This document shows, piece after piece, positions 12,356-23,100 of a DNA stretch of 64,000 bases. The notes under the pieces are model-generated. The model worked only from the letters and a program-made list of their open reading frames with translations. It was not told the DNA's origin and made no database searches. Origin of the DNA: Paguma larvata (Eukaryota; Chordata; Mammalia; Carnivora; Viverridae); the NCBI GenBank assembly GCA_030068075.1, contig CM057843.1, positions 41,547,832 to 41,611,831 on the forward strand. Direction: 5' to 3'. The position numbers and the translations under genes are program-made. How positions within the stretch are numbered: the first letter of the stretch is position 1; each line of letters opens with the position of its first letter.

Positions 12356-13357
12356 AAGCGGCGCTTCACCCAGAGGGAGGGTCCCTCCCTGCGCTCTGGG
12401 CTCCACGGTCCCAGACCGTAAATTAACAAGCCTGGCTGTAAATAGCCAGATAAATCTGGGCTGCGGTCACGGGCAGGCGGGACAGACAAGGGTCAACAGG
12501 AAAAGTAAATCTACGGCAGGGGCTCCCTGAGTCACAGTTAAGCCCTAGGATGCCTCGGGGGCGGCCAGGGGCTGGGGGTGACAGAAGAGTTTCTGTTTGG
12601 GAAAACAAAAACACTCAGAAATAAAGCCGGGAATCCCCGCCACTCTTCCCCTCAAAACAGTCCAGAAGGAGCCGAGCACCCAGGCTTCTTGCCACAGCTT
12701 GAGCGACTTGGGGCATCCCCTCTGTGGCCTGTTACTCGTGACGACAAAGAGCAAATATAGACCCTCTCGGAGAAACTAAGTGAAATAAACGACGTTTAAT
12801 CTGTAAAAGGAGAAATCGCCTTCCCTTGGTAGAGCCCCGCCCAGCAGGAGCTGAGACCATTCATAATTCAAGGCTGCACGGAATTAAAAAGGGGCGCATT
12901 CTGGACTCTGCCCAACTGCCACCATTTCCATTCTAATCCTTCAGGCTGCTGACAGTTGTCTGTTGGTCTCTCTTTGACAAAAGGGGGGTTAAAAATCAAA
13001 AGAAAAAAAAAAAAGATTCTTCTGTCCTGAAGCTTTCAGACGGGCCCTGAACTTGAGCTGGGGCACTTGGTCTGTAAGTAGAGGGTGGGAAGCTAAATTA
13101 GTAAGGGAAGAGACAGAACAGAACAAGGAAGGTTTTGCATTCTCGGGGAGTCCCGAGCGGCTGCAGGGAGCAAATAGGAAAAGCTGAAGTCATCAGCACC
13201 TTCTAAAGTAAACGCTACTCTCCTCAGGGCACCCTTGGTCTCTCTTTGGCCTTCTAGACTTTTCCCAGTATTAGACTCAACCTTTCTTCTTGGGACAATA
13301 TTCCAGATGAAAGGAGGACACGTGTCTTCAGCCTTGTTTAGAAATATTGAAACGCTA

Positions 13358-13585
13358 GGGGCGCCTGGGTGGCTCAGTCGCTTAAGTGTCCCACTTTGGC
13401 TCAGCTCGTGAACTTGTGAATTCAAGCCCTACGTGGGGCTCTCTGGTGTCGGTGCGGAGCCTGCTTCGGATCCTTTGTCTCTCACTCTGTCCCTCCCCTG
13501 CTCGCGTGTGCGTGCTCTCTCTCTCTCTCTTTCACAAATACATAATAAGTTAAAAATTGTTATTAAAAATTTTTTTTAAATAATA
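13358..13585 (+). mobile_element. SINEC copy (plus) with target duplication
   Basis: Full-length. Flanked by AATATTGAAACGC and AATATTGAAATGC. Confidence 0.93.
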
Positions 13586-13600
13586 AAATATTGAAATGCA

Positions 13601-13712
13601 GGAGCACCTGGGTGGCTCAGTCAGTAGAGCATGTGACTCTTGACCTTGGGGTCATGAACTTGAGCCCCACATTGGGTGTAGAGCGTGGGGCTTGCTTGAT
13701 AATATATTTACA
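13601..13712 (+). mobile_element. Older truncated SINEC copy (plus)
   Basis: GAGCACCTGGGTGGCTCAGT head with the GACCTTGGGGTCATGAACTTG variant of the body and no (CT)n tail; an older, short subfamily. Confidence 0.8.
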
Positions 13713-13984
13713 TGCTCATCACTGAGTTTCTGACAAGCTCTTATACAGCTCCCCTCAAAAGATGGCTTCCCAGGAAGAATCCTAAAATCAGCCCCTCCCA
13801 GGGATTGGCTTGGCCCCAAGGAGATCACTGTGTCCGTCCCTCTACTCCTGAGAATATCACAGCTGCCACACTCAGATGAGCGTCTTCCGAAGACCTGGAA
13901 CCTCCCACCTCAGGTTCCTGACTGCCAGCTCCAGCTGCCACAGGAGGTCCCCTGGGAGTCGGGCTGGCATTGATCACCTTCTAT

Positions 13985-14188
13985 TTTTTTCTTAATCTTT
14001 ATTTATTTTTGAGAGAGACAGAGTGCGAGAGGGGAGGGGCAGAGAGAGGGGGAGACACAGAATCCAAAGCAGGCCCCAGGCTCTGGCTGTCAGCACTGAG
14101 CCTGATGCGGGGCTCGAACCCACGGACAGTGAGATCATGACCTGAGCCGAAGTCGGCCGCTTAACCTACTGAGCCATCCAAGTGCCCC
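13985..14188 (-). mobile_element. SINEC copy (minus)
   Basis: Full-length reverse copy. Duplication ATCACCTTCTA / ATCGCCTTCTA. Confidence 0.92.
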
Positions 14189-14529
14189 ATCGCCTTCTAC
14201 TTCTCCCAAGATTCTTGAGTATAACACACCTTACAATACCCAAGAGAAAGAGAGGCCTTGTCTCCAAGGCCTCATCGTCAGGACTTTTCTCCTAAAACAG
14301 CTCTCCTCTACCAGGGTGCCCTCTGGGATTGACCAAGACATCAGTTTACGAATACTTCCTCTTTAGTCCCCATATGCTCCCAGCCGTCTGACTAGGAGGA
14401 GGGCTCTTTTCTGTGGGGTCTCAAGAAAAGTCTCGGCCAAGTGGAAGGTAGAGATGAACAAGGGAGGTGGTTGCAGCTCCCACTCCCGCTATAGCCTCCG
14501 GAGTGGGTGCCTTTCCGACCATTAAAAAA

Positions 14530-14731
14530 AAATCCTTTTTCATGTTTATTTATTTTTGAGAGAGAGACAGAGACAGAGAGCAAGTAGGGGAGGGGCAAAA
14601 AGAGAGGGAGACACAGAATCCGAAACGGGCTCCAGGCTCCGAGCCCAACGCAGAGCTCAAACCCACCAACCTCGAGATCATGACCTGAGTCGAAGTCAGA
14701 CACTTAACCGACTGAGTCACCCCGCCGCCCC
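14530..14731 (-). mobile_element. SINEC copy (minus)
   Basis: Full-length reverse copy ending GGCGGCGGGGTGACTCAGTC in reverse. Confidence 0.92.
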
Positions 14732-14744
14732 TCAACCATTTTTT

Positions 14745-14954
14745 TTAATGTTTTTATTTTATTTTGGAGAGACATAGAGACAGAGCATGAGCAAGGGAAG
14801 GGCAGAGAGAGTGGGAGATACAGAATCCGAAGCAGGCTCCAGGCTCTGAGCTGTCAGCACAGAGCCCGATGCGGGGCTCGAACTCACAGACCGTGAGATC
14901 ATGACCTGAGCTGAAGTCGGCTGCTCAACCGATTGAGCCACCCAGGCGCCCCCC
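14745..14954 (-). mobile_element. SINEC copy (minus)
   Basis: Full-length reverse copy. Duplication CTCAACCATTTTT on both sides. Confidence 0.93.
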
Positions 14955-15041
14955 CTCAACCATTTTTAAGGTAATATATATTGACAAGATATTTGTGAAG
15001 GCATGATGATGAAAGACATTAACACAGTGGTTCTTTTTTTT

Positions 15042-15497
15042 CTGTTAATGTTTATTTTTTTTTAAATTTTTTTAATGTTTATTTACTTTTGAGAGACATA
15101 GAGGCACAGCGTGAACAGGGGAAGGGACAGAGAGAGAGGGAGACACAGAATCTGAAGCAGGCTCCAGGCTCTGAGCTGTCAGCACAGAGCCCGACGCGGG
15201 GCTCGAACTCACAGACCACGAGATCATGACCTGAGCCGAAGTCGGCCGCCCAACCAACTGAGCCACCCAGGCGCCCCTGTTAATGTTTATTTATCTTTGG
15301 GAGAGAGAGAGAGAGAGAGAGAGAGCGTGCACAAGCGTGTGCGAGCAGAGGAGGGCAGAGAGAGAAGGGGACAGAGGATCTGAAGCGGGCTCTGCTCTGA
15401 GATCAGAGAGTCTGACCTGGGCTCGAACTCACGAGCCATGAGATTATGACCTGAGCCAAAGTCAGATACTTAATCGACTGAACTACCCAGGTGCCCC
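15042..15497 (-). mobile_element. SINEC copy (minus) carrying a nested SINE in its tail
   Basis: The body is 15279-15497, and its T-rich tail begins at 15042. Another SINE (15061-15277) sits inside the tail. Outer duplication CACAGTGGTTCTT / CACTGCGGTTCTT. Confidence 0.88.
15061..15277 (-). mobile_element. SINEC copy (minus) nested in the previous one
   Basis: Full-length reverse copy flanked by TGTTAATGTTTATTT at 15043-15057 and 15278-15292, which is the tail sequence of its host SINE. Confidence 0.9.
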
Positions 15498-17614
15498 AGC
15501 ACTGCGGTTCTTAACCTGGAGGCGGAGGAGGTGGGGGAATCCCAGACCCGCTCCGCAATGACCCTGCTAAAAGCCGTGGCCCCTCTCCTCAGCAAAGCGC
15601 ACACGCGTGCACACACCCTTGCAGGCAGCTGGCTTCTTCAGTGGGTGGCATGTCCACCGACCTGGCTTCAGAACCCCTGCGCTTTGGAGGGAGGGCTCCA
15701 TGTGAGCTCGGGACTGTGAGTCCCGGACAAAAGGACGCCCACGAGTGGTACTTTGGTGGTCCTGACCCACCAGCCCATGGGGAGGACCCCGTGATTCCCC
15801 ACCCCTACCCCCTGACCCTGTTCTCTGGTTCCTTCCCCCTTGTGACAGCTCTAGTGTGGGTGACACTAAAGGGACATAGGACACCCCTTGGCCCTGTTTA
15901 TCTCATCCATCTGGCCTTACGGAGCTGTCTCCCTGGGTTACCTTCTGAGTGCCACCCTTTACGCCCCTGGGACTCTGAGCTCTTCCAGACACTGAGGAAG
16001 CCCGGCCTTTGACGACATGCGTGCCCACCCCCCACGGTCGGGCTGGGCAGGTCACCCAGCGCCCTGCCAGGACACTCTCTGAAAGCCGCCTGGGAAAGCG
16101 GGCTTCTCCGATGGCTCCAGGTGCCTCTCTCTCCTCCTCCAGGGTTCCGCCCAGCTCTCTGAACGAGCCCCAGGCTGCGCATTCGTGATCATTTGCATAT
16201 CTGACGCCCCCTCCCCCCCCTGCCCCCTCGCACTGACCTTTTATAACTTACACTCCTGGGAAACAGGTCAGACTCTAGCCCCAAAATACTAGAAAGAAGC
16301 ATTTACCTGGGCAACCGCCTCCCAAGGTGTGTTGGGGGTGTTCCAGGGAGCATGCGGTGCTTTGTCACCCCCACCCCCACCCCCCCGCAGGGAACTGTGA
16401 ACATCCTTAATCTGGGCGTGTCCCCGTATCTGTGTCCCGGCTCCAGAGACTCCTCCAACCAGCCTGTTGTGCGTTGCCTCAAAGCGGAGTCTCTGTGACG
16501 AAGAGTCTGTTTTCGGTGTCCTCGGTCTGGGGAGCAGGCCCTCGGTGTAGACGTGCGTGTTAATGTCCTCATTTGTAAAGGGGAGAAGACGCCCCACAGG
16601 ATCACTGTGAAGTTGTCCGAGTCAATGCAGGTCGCGCACCGGACACGCTCAGGAAACGGTGTTTATCGTGATGTGACTTCCGACAGAAACCTCCAGCCCC
16701 TCTATTCCTTCCTTCCCCCCGAACTATCTCAAGCCCCGGAAGAGGCTCGAACGTTCCCCTAGGAGCTGTCGCTGCTCTGAGCCTGGGTGTCGAATCCGAG
16801 GCCAGGTGACTGGCAGTGGCACTAGCCGGAGGTTACTTCCTCTCACTCAGCCAACGTGCTGAGCCCGACCCAGAGGAGGAGGGGCGGAGGGGGGAGGGGG
16901 GATGGCTCTCAGCTGGGACCCCAGACGGGGCATAGAAAGAGAACCCTCACTCTCCAGAGAGGCTGGGGCCCTCCAGAGAAATGCAAAAGCTCAGAACCTG
17001 AGAGGCACCCCTAAGAGAGCTCCTCCCCTTCCCCCCCGCCCCCCCCCGGGGAGCGCCCGCTCTGGGACCCACAGGAATCTTCTTCATTGTCATGGAGACT
17101 ACATCAGAGCAGCCTTCCAGGAAGAATCCTCTGTCCTCTCCCCCCGCCCCACTTCTTTTGGCCCTGAGACACAAACTCCTCCCTAAACTCGTTCCATCCA
17201 GCCCAAAGCTGGGATTTGCTTGGGCTTGTCTCTCCTTCTTTGGGCAGGGTTCCTGCCAAGCTCGGTTAGTTTGGTCTTTACTGCACCTAATCACCGAACT
17301 AGTATTTCACGGGACTCTCATAAGCATCGGGCAGGCTGCGGGAAGATTTGAAGAGGGAAAGAGACCTCCTCAGGGCCTGGAGAGCTCTCCATACAGAGGG
17401 GTGACTACACCAATGAGGCAGAATGAAAGGCATCTGCAGCAGAGATAGAGGCAGGAATGTCGTGGGGTTATCCATAAGGCTTCCTGGAGAAGAGGAGCAA
17501 CAGACACGAGCTTTAAACAACAGTTGCTTGGAGAAAAGAGAGAAGTTTATTTCCGTTCGCCCACAATCATCTTCTGGAATGAGCGCTAAATAAAAGAAAT
17601 AGCCCTAGGTGCTC

Positions 17615-17725
17615 GAGGGGGCTAGTCTGAGTTCTGACCCTGACCAGCCGGAAGAGCCTACAGGTATCACTTCCTTCTCTGAAACTCCATTGCCTCACCT
17701 GTAAATAGAGGTGTTCAATTAGATG
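17615..17725 (-). mobile_element. MIR remnant (minus)
   Basis: ATTGCCTCACCTGTAAATAG core. Confidence 0.55.
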
Positions 17726-17744
17726 CATTTCGTGGTTTGTTTTA

Positions 17745-17834
17745 AATAAGTTCTACTGCCAACATGGGGCTCGAGCTCACAACCCAGAGATCAAGAGCCC
17801 CACGCTCTACCTACTGAGCCAGCCAGGCGCCCCA
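17745..17834 (-). mobile_element. Truncated SINEC copy (minus)
   Basis: Only the tRNA-like half is present, ending in reversed GGCGCCTGGCTGGCTCAGTA. Confidence 0.82.
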
Positions 17835-17940
17835 GGTTAGATGAATTTTGGAAGCAGCCCCAACCGGCCTGGAGTTCAGCTAGTCTCTTGTATATATCAC
17901 AAATAGGCAGGGGGGCAACATCCGGCAGTTCTCTTCTATT

Positions 17941-18168
17941 TTTTTTTAAATTCTTTTAAATGTTTATATTTGTTTTTGAGAGAGAGAGATGGAGAGACAG
18001 AGTGTGAGCGGGGAAGGGGCAGAGAGAGAGGGAGACACAGAATCCAAAACAGGCTCCAGGCTTGGAGCTGTCAGCACAGAGCCCGACGCGGGGCTCGAAC
18101 TCCCAAACTATGAGATCATGACCTGAGCCAAAGTCCGCCACTTAATTGACTGAGCCACCCAGGCGCCC
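17941..18168 (-). mobile_element. SINEC copy (minus)
   Basis: Full-length reverse copy with poly-T left end. Confidence 0.93.
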
Positions 18169-18624
18169 CTCAGGCACTCCCTAAAGGAAGGTATGCTCTG
18201 TAGACCCAGAGATTTTCTCAGAAAGAAGGCCTGGGTGACTTCATGTCCCGGGTGCCTCCACGGCTATAGCCAAAACAGCCCAGCCCTTATCAGGTGTGTC
18301 TTGGTCACCGCTGCCTACTGGCACCCAGCACGGTGTCTGGTACAATAAATGTTTATCGAATGAATTGGTGAATGATGGAGGGAACAGAGCCTACGAGCAG
18401 CTTTTTGGCTAGACTGAAACCAGTCCTACCCCCAGGTCATAGATATCTGGAGGCTTTTCTCCCTAAGACTCTCTGTTTGCTCTCAGGATAAGGGGAAAGG
18501 CGGCTCGGAAGGAACCACACTCTCGGAGGTCCACGCTGGGGCCTCTGGTTTCTGCTGCAATCAGCAGAAAGTGGGTCACAGAACAGCTCTGCAGAGCAGA
18601 CCCTTGAGGAAAAGCCTGGATCCG

Positions 18625-18910
18625 TGCTAACTTACATTTATTGAGGGCCTACTGTGTATCAGTTGTTGTCACCAAGCTTTAATTCATTTAACCGTGGCCT
18701 CGAAGGGCTGTGCAGGAGAATGCGGGGGACTGGGAGCTGTAAACCCCAGCTGCGCCGAGTGACCGAGGCCAAGTCACCACCCTCATGGAGTTTTCATTCT
18801 CAGTCTCTGTAGAATGGAAACAATAGAATCACTTCGCCAGGTTATGGGCATGAAATGAGCACGTGGAAGCGGAGTGCTTCATAAATGCTAGTTATTATTG
18901 TTCCTCTGGG
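18625..18910. mobile_element. Two MIR remnants, opposite orientations
   Basis: The plus copy begins ACTTACATTTATTGAGGGCC (from 18632). The minus copy ends GCTTCATAAATGCTAGTTAT (to about 18900), at the edge of the ETV4 CpG island. Confidence 0.65.
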
Positions 18911-19399
18911 CGCAAGTCCGCTCGCCTCCCCGCAGGGCGCACACACAGGCATGTTCACACTCCCCCGTACACGCAGATGCAGAGACGTGTGCAGACGCCA
19001 GCCGGGCCGGCCCGAGGAGCACGCCGAGCCTCACACCCAGGGACACCGCGGAACCCCGCTGCGAAGCCTTCGGGTCCTCCGCTTCGCTCCTTTTCTCTCG
19101 GCGCTGTATGAATGAACTCCCGGCCGCCGAGGCGTTTATTTTTTTATGAATGGGAGCCCAGGCCGTGAATGAAGCCGGGAGCCAGCCCCTGCGTCCTGAT
19201 TGGCCCCCGCGTCTGGGAAACTCCGCCCCCCACGGCTCGGCCGGGCGAGTCTCCGGATTGGCGGGCGTGCCCGGCCCTGGGGTTTCATTCACAAAAGTCA
19301 ATGAAACAAAGGGAACGGGGTGGGCGGGGGGGGCGTTGAAGAGACAGCCGAGGCCGAGGCAAAGGAAATGCACCAATCAGCGGCTCCCCCGGGCTCACA

Positions 19400-19526
19400 A
19401 CTGTCGGCGGCGCCCGGAAAACAAGCGGGTGCGCGGGGGATCCAGGGCTGGGGCTGCCTCGCTCCGGCCTAGCCCCGCGGCCCTCGGTGCGGCCCCGGGG
19501 CTCCAACACAGACGCCCCGGCCTCAG
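19400..19526 (+). other. ETV4: Probable ETV4 non-coding first exon (5' end uncertain)
   Basis: A good donor, CCTCAG|GTGAGG, ends at 19526, and a good acceptor, CCGCCCCCAG, ends at 20056, so exon 2 would be 20057-20167 with 51 nt of 5' leader before the ATG at 20108. ETV4 in other mammals has a non-coding leader exon, which fits. The left border given is a guess; only the donor is visible. The ETV4 reading frame also stays open upstream to an ATG at 19949, but that lies before the acceptor and is probably intronic. Confidence 0.45.
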
Positions 19527-19727
19527 GTGAGGCTGCGGGAGGGGGAGGGAGGGAGAGCGTCTGTGACTCCTCGCCTCGTCGCCAACACACGCCGCACTCT
19601 CCAACCGCCGCCTCCGCAGATTCTAGGGCAAGGGGGTGGGAGGCGCTGGGATTCCGGGTTGGAGGGGCGCGGGAGTTGTGGGCGTGCGAATGGTGAGCGC
19701 CTCGCCCGCTCCTCCGCGCGCGAGCAC

Positions 19728-19737
19728 GCGCACACAC

Positions 19738-19781
<44 letters not shown>
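19728..19781 (+). repeat. (CA)n microsatellite in ETV4 leader intron
   Basis: CG/CA alternation passing into a pure (CA)n run, about 200 bp after the probable first-exon donor. Alternating purine-pyrimidine sequence of this kind can form Z-DNA. Confidence 0.9.
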
Positions 19782-19784
<3 letters not shown>

Positions 19785-20107
19785 TTATGTAACCGAGATT
19801 GGGCAGAGCAAGGCTGCAGAAAGCAGCCGAAACGCCGAGCCCGGCTCCCAAGAGCAGGTGGGACCTCCTTTGGCGGGAGGGGGAGTGGTGGTGGCGCTCA
19901 GCTCGGCGGGCGGAAACCTCCCCATCGCCTGAGTGAGTCGGAGAAGTTTTGCTGTCGGACCCAGAGCCTCGGGACTGCCCCTCCCTGCTGCCCTTACCCA
20001 CCCCCACCCCGATGCCTTCCCAGGACGGTGTGCGAACGCAGCCCTCCCGCCCCCAGGTCTCTGCCCCCGCTCGGGGCCCTGGCCGTGCGGCCGGAGGGAG
20101 CGGCCGG

Positions 20108-23100
20108 ATGGAGCGGAGGATGAAAGGCGGATACTTGGACCAGCAAGTGCCCTACACCTTCTGCAGCGTGAGCTTGAGCGCCGCGCCGACCTCCACGCCC
20201 GCCCCCGCCCTGCACCCCGCCCCACGGCCCCTTCCCAGCGACCCCACGGGGGTCCAGCGCTGAACAGCCCCTGTGTCACCCCGAGACCCCAGCCCCGCCC
20301 CCCCAGACCCAGCGGCCTCGGGGTGACTCGGGGGCATTCTTCCCCTTCCCCGCAGAAATCGCCCGGAAATGGGAGCTTGCGCGAAGCGCTGATGGTCCCG
20401 CAGGGGAAGCTCATGGACCCGGGCTCCCTGCCGCCCCCCGACTCCGAAGGTAAAGAGCCCGAGAGACGAGTCGTGATCCTCCCCACCTCGCACACCCCGA
20501 GGGCCGGTCCTGGAGCCCCCGCCTCGTTCCCCAAAAGAGTCCCCGCCAAGGGACTCCGATCATTCTTGGACCCCTACCGCCAAGGGAGGGGAGGGCCACC
20601 CGGCTTGCTAGGGCTCCCTCCCTCTCCCACCATCACCTCCACCTCACCTTCTCCGACTCCATTATTCACCCCTCAGACCTCTTCCAGGATCTCAGTCACT
20701 TCCAGGAGACGTGGCTCGCTGAAGGTGAGTAGTTTTGTGACCTTTTTTCTATCATCGGGGTAAGGGGTTCTCCGGAATTGGTATTCCAACCTAACCCACT
20801 TCTTCCTCCCTGGCTCAGGGAGCCCTTCAGGCCCCCCCCCACACCCCCAGTTCCTACTCCCCGCTCTTCCCAGCGCCCAGTGTGGACACTTATATTGATA
20901 TTTATTTTCTCTGCCCTGAGCCAGGCTTGTGTAACTAGGCCTGGGGATGAATCAGACCATTGTGTGGGGTATTTGCTTATTTGAATGGAACTTGGCCCCA
21001 GGCCCGTTTTCCTGGTTGAAATTTTCATTTGCAAAGTTTGTCTGGCAGCAGACACCAGGCCAAGGTGTGTTTTGGTGTGCTGGGGGTGGGGGGTGGTGGA
21101 TAAAGGACAGGACGATGAGGAGAAAGAGCAATTAATTTGTAACCTCTGTTCAGGAGTTGCCAAAACCTTGATTTTCGCCCCCCTGGGTTTCTCCTCTTCC
21201 CAACCCCCAGTGCTAAACAATTTACTGTCTGAGCCAAAAGCACAACAAAAGTTTAAATAATTCTTTTCTGCAGCACTTTGGCAGAGAGGGCCCAGGGCTT
21301 CCCCCCCAAACAGCCTTGATTGTAATTCTGATGCCACGAGACCCTCCCGCCTCCTTCCCTCCGGAATACCTCTGCCCTAGGCAAATTCCCCCTGCTTTGG
21401 CTAGGGTGTTTGCTGAGGGGTTAGTGGCGAGCTGGCTGGGGAGGGGCCAGGAGCTGAGCCTTCTCTGGGTAGGGAGGTGCGTTCTGAGCGTTTTCTGGTT
21501 GGACCCACTGGTGCGTTTTGGTGGGGCCTCAGGGTGTCGCTGGTGGGGTGGCAGGTAGAAGGCTTATGGTGTTTAGACAGTCTCTGAAAGGGAAGGGTTA
21601 ATACCCCCATCTTAGGGTCCTTTTATTTTAACACTCTGAAAACCAAGAAACCACTGCCCACTGGGAACCCCTTCCTAAGGGCTTCGGGGTAAGATCTCGC
21701 CATCCTTCCAGCTGGGTATCTTTGGTAGTTTTTATAAGCTCAAACCCAGGTCCTCTGGAACCATCTCGAAAGGCTTGAGAAAAGGGAAAGACCCCTGACT
21801 GGATCCTCGGAGCGAGACTATCTGTCTTGACTACCGTGATATCCCCAAAATACGTGTATTAACGGAACGACTATTTAGCATGGAGCAAACACTCAAGACG
21901 TTCTGGAGAATCTGTGGCCGAACGGCTGCACAGGTGCTGGAGGGATCTGGGGTATTAAGCACACCTTCTCCGACTTCAAGCCCCGTGTGCCCAGCCCCGA
22001 GTTACAGGCAGAGTATGCCCAGTCGGCCCATCCTCCTCCCCAGGTTCCGGAGCTGGGCTGGAGCTGAAGGAGGCAGGGGTGTCAGTTTCCACAGTCTCTC
22101 AAAGACTTCCTTTCCCAATGCCTGATTTCTGTCTGGCTTGCCAGCCTTCTCGTCTGGCAGCGGAGGGTCCCTGTGCTCCCCACAGCGGGGCAGCTCCCAG
22201 GGCTGTGATTTAGGGGTAGGCTCAGAGGTTGGCATTTTGGCAGCAGCTGGTCCGTTTGTGCCTGGTTCTGGAATGGGAAGGGAAGGAAAACGGTCCCTCC
22301 AGCTTGGAAGCCCCACCCCTTGGCGGTGGGGGTCTAGAGATGGTGTGCGTGTGTCAGCGTGAGGGCGAGCGCGTGTGTGTTTCAGTGCTGCCGCCCTGGG
22401 AGTCCCTGTACGTTTAAATCCAGTGGGTGGGGAGGTGGGGGTGGGGATCTCCTTGGTTCCCTCTCCTTCCTTCTGAGGGAGCAGCTCAGGTTCCCAGCTG
22501 GCGATGGACGGCCAGGCCTGAGAGGGGGATGCTGAGGCCACTCGCTCCTTCTCGCTCTGTCTGCGGAGACAGATGCAGCTGCCGGGGCCTTGTCCCCCTG
22601 CACCAGCCCAGCACCAGCCCAGCCTCCTCTCCTGCCTCTTCCCACCAGGTCAGTGACTCCCGAAGACCAGGGGGAGCTTTGGGGCGGTGGTGGAGGGGGG
22701 GACTGGCTTCTTTGGAAATTTGCCAGTGGTGGGGTGCATCACGAGGAGTGGGGCCCAGAGCCCAGCCTCCTCTTCGCAAGTTTGATTTTTTTTTTTTTGG
22801 CCCCAATTTGGAGAGAAGCAACGAGTCCTAGGAGTGTGGGTGGGGCTGTGAAGAACTCAGGGGGTGCCAGGTTGGGTCCGCGAGGATGTGGTTGTGGGTT
22901 CAGTCTGGCGCCCGGGCTTATTTAGGGGTGAGTGTGAGCGGGGCTCTGTAGAGACCGTTTAGACATCTTTGGGTTTGAGGTTTTTCTAGACAGTGGCGGG
23001 AGCGGTGGGGGGGGTGGGGAGGTGAAGTAAGGCTAAGAGGGTGTGTGTTTTGGGGGCGCCTGGTATCTGTCGAGTTGCTAGAGGAAGGAGCAGGCTGCCG

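Larger units (their letters stand above)
1..18899. other. Intergenic region upstream of ETV4
   Basis: No gene can be supported. All longer ORFs lie in SINEs, CA repeats or GC-rich unique DNA without recognisable domains. The region holds 14 SINE copies, an L1 3' fragment, several MIR copies, a split hAT-like element and microsatellites (listed separately). Unique stretches without visible repeats include 1050-1930, 2110-3330, 3440-4280, 7100-7740, 9410-9980, 10905-13340 (apart from short homopolymer or GA runs) and 15500-17610. The nearest known human gene on this side is MEOX1, not seen here. Confidence 0.6.
18900..20330 (+). promoter_or_regulatory. ETV4: ETV4 CpG-rich promoter region
   Basis: This stretch is strongly GC- and CpG-rich compared with its flanks and lies directly upstream of the first ETV4 coding exon. 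It carries three CCAAT boxes: ATTGG at 19199-19203, ATTGG at 19257-19261 and CCAAT at 19373-19377. It also has GC boxes and a TTTATTTTTTTATGAATGGG stretch at about 19134-19153 that might be TATA-like. No SINE interrupts it. The exact transcription start cannot be read. The CCAAT cluster suggests NF-Y binding, which is inference from motif identity only. Confidence 0.7.

Noticed and set aside
19949..20107. Upstream in-frame extension of ETV4 to an ATG at 19949
   Set aside because: It lies before the strong acceptor at 20056 and does not resemble any ETV4 N-terminus known to me.
19285..20763. Long ORFs of 198-276 codons on both strands in the ETV4 promoter
   Set aside because: GC-rich CpG island shadow frames; only the short frame with the real ETV4 exon joins matches a known protein.
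20696..21337. 213-codon minus-strand ORF in ETV4 intron 3
   Set aside because: No recognisable domain, unlikely composition, and it spans the ETV4 exon 3 donor region.
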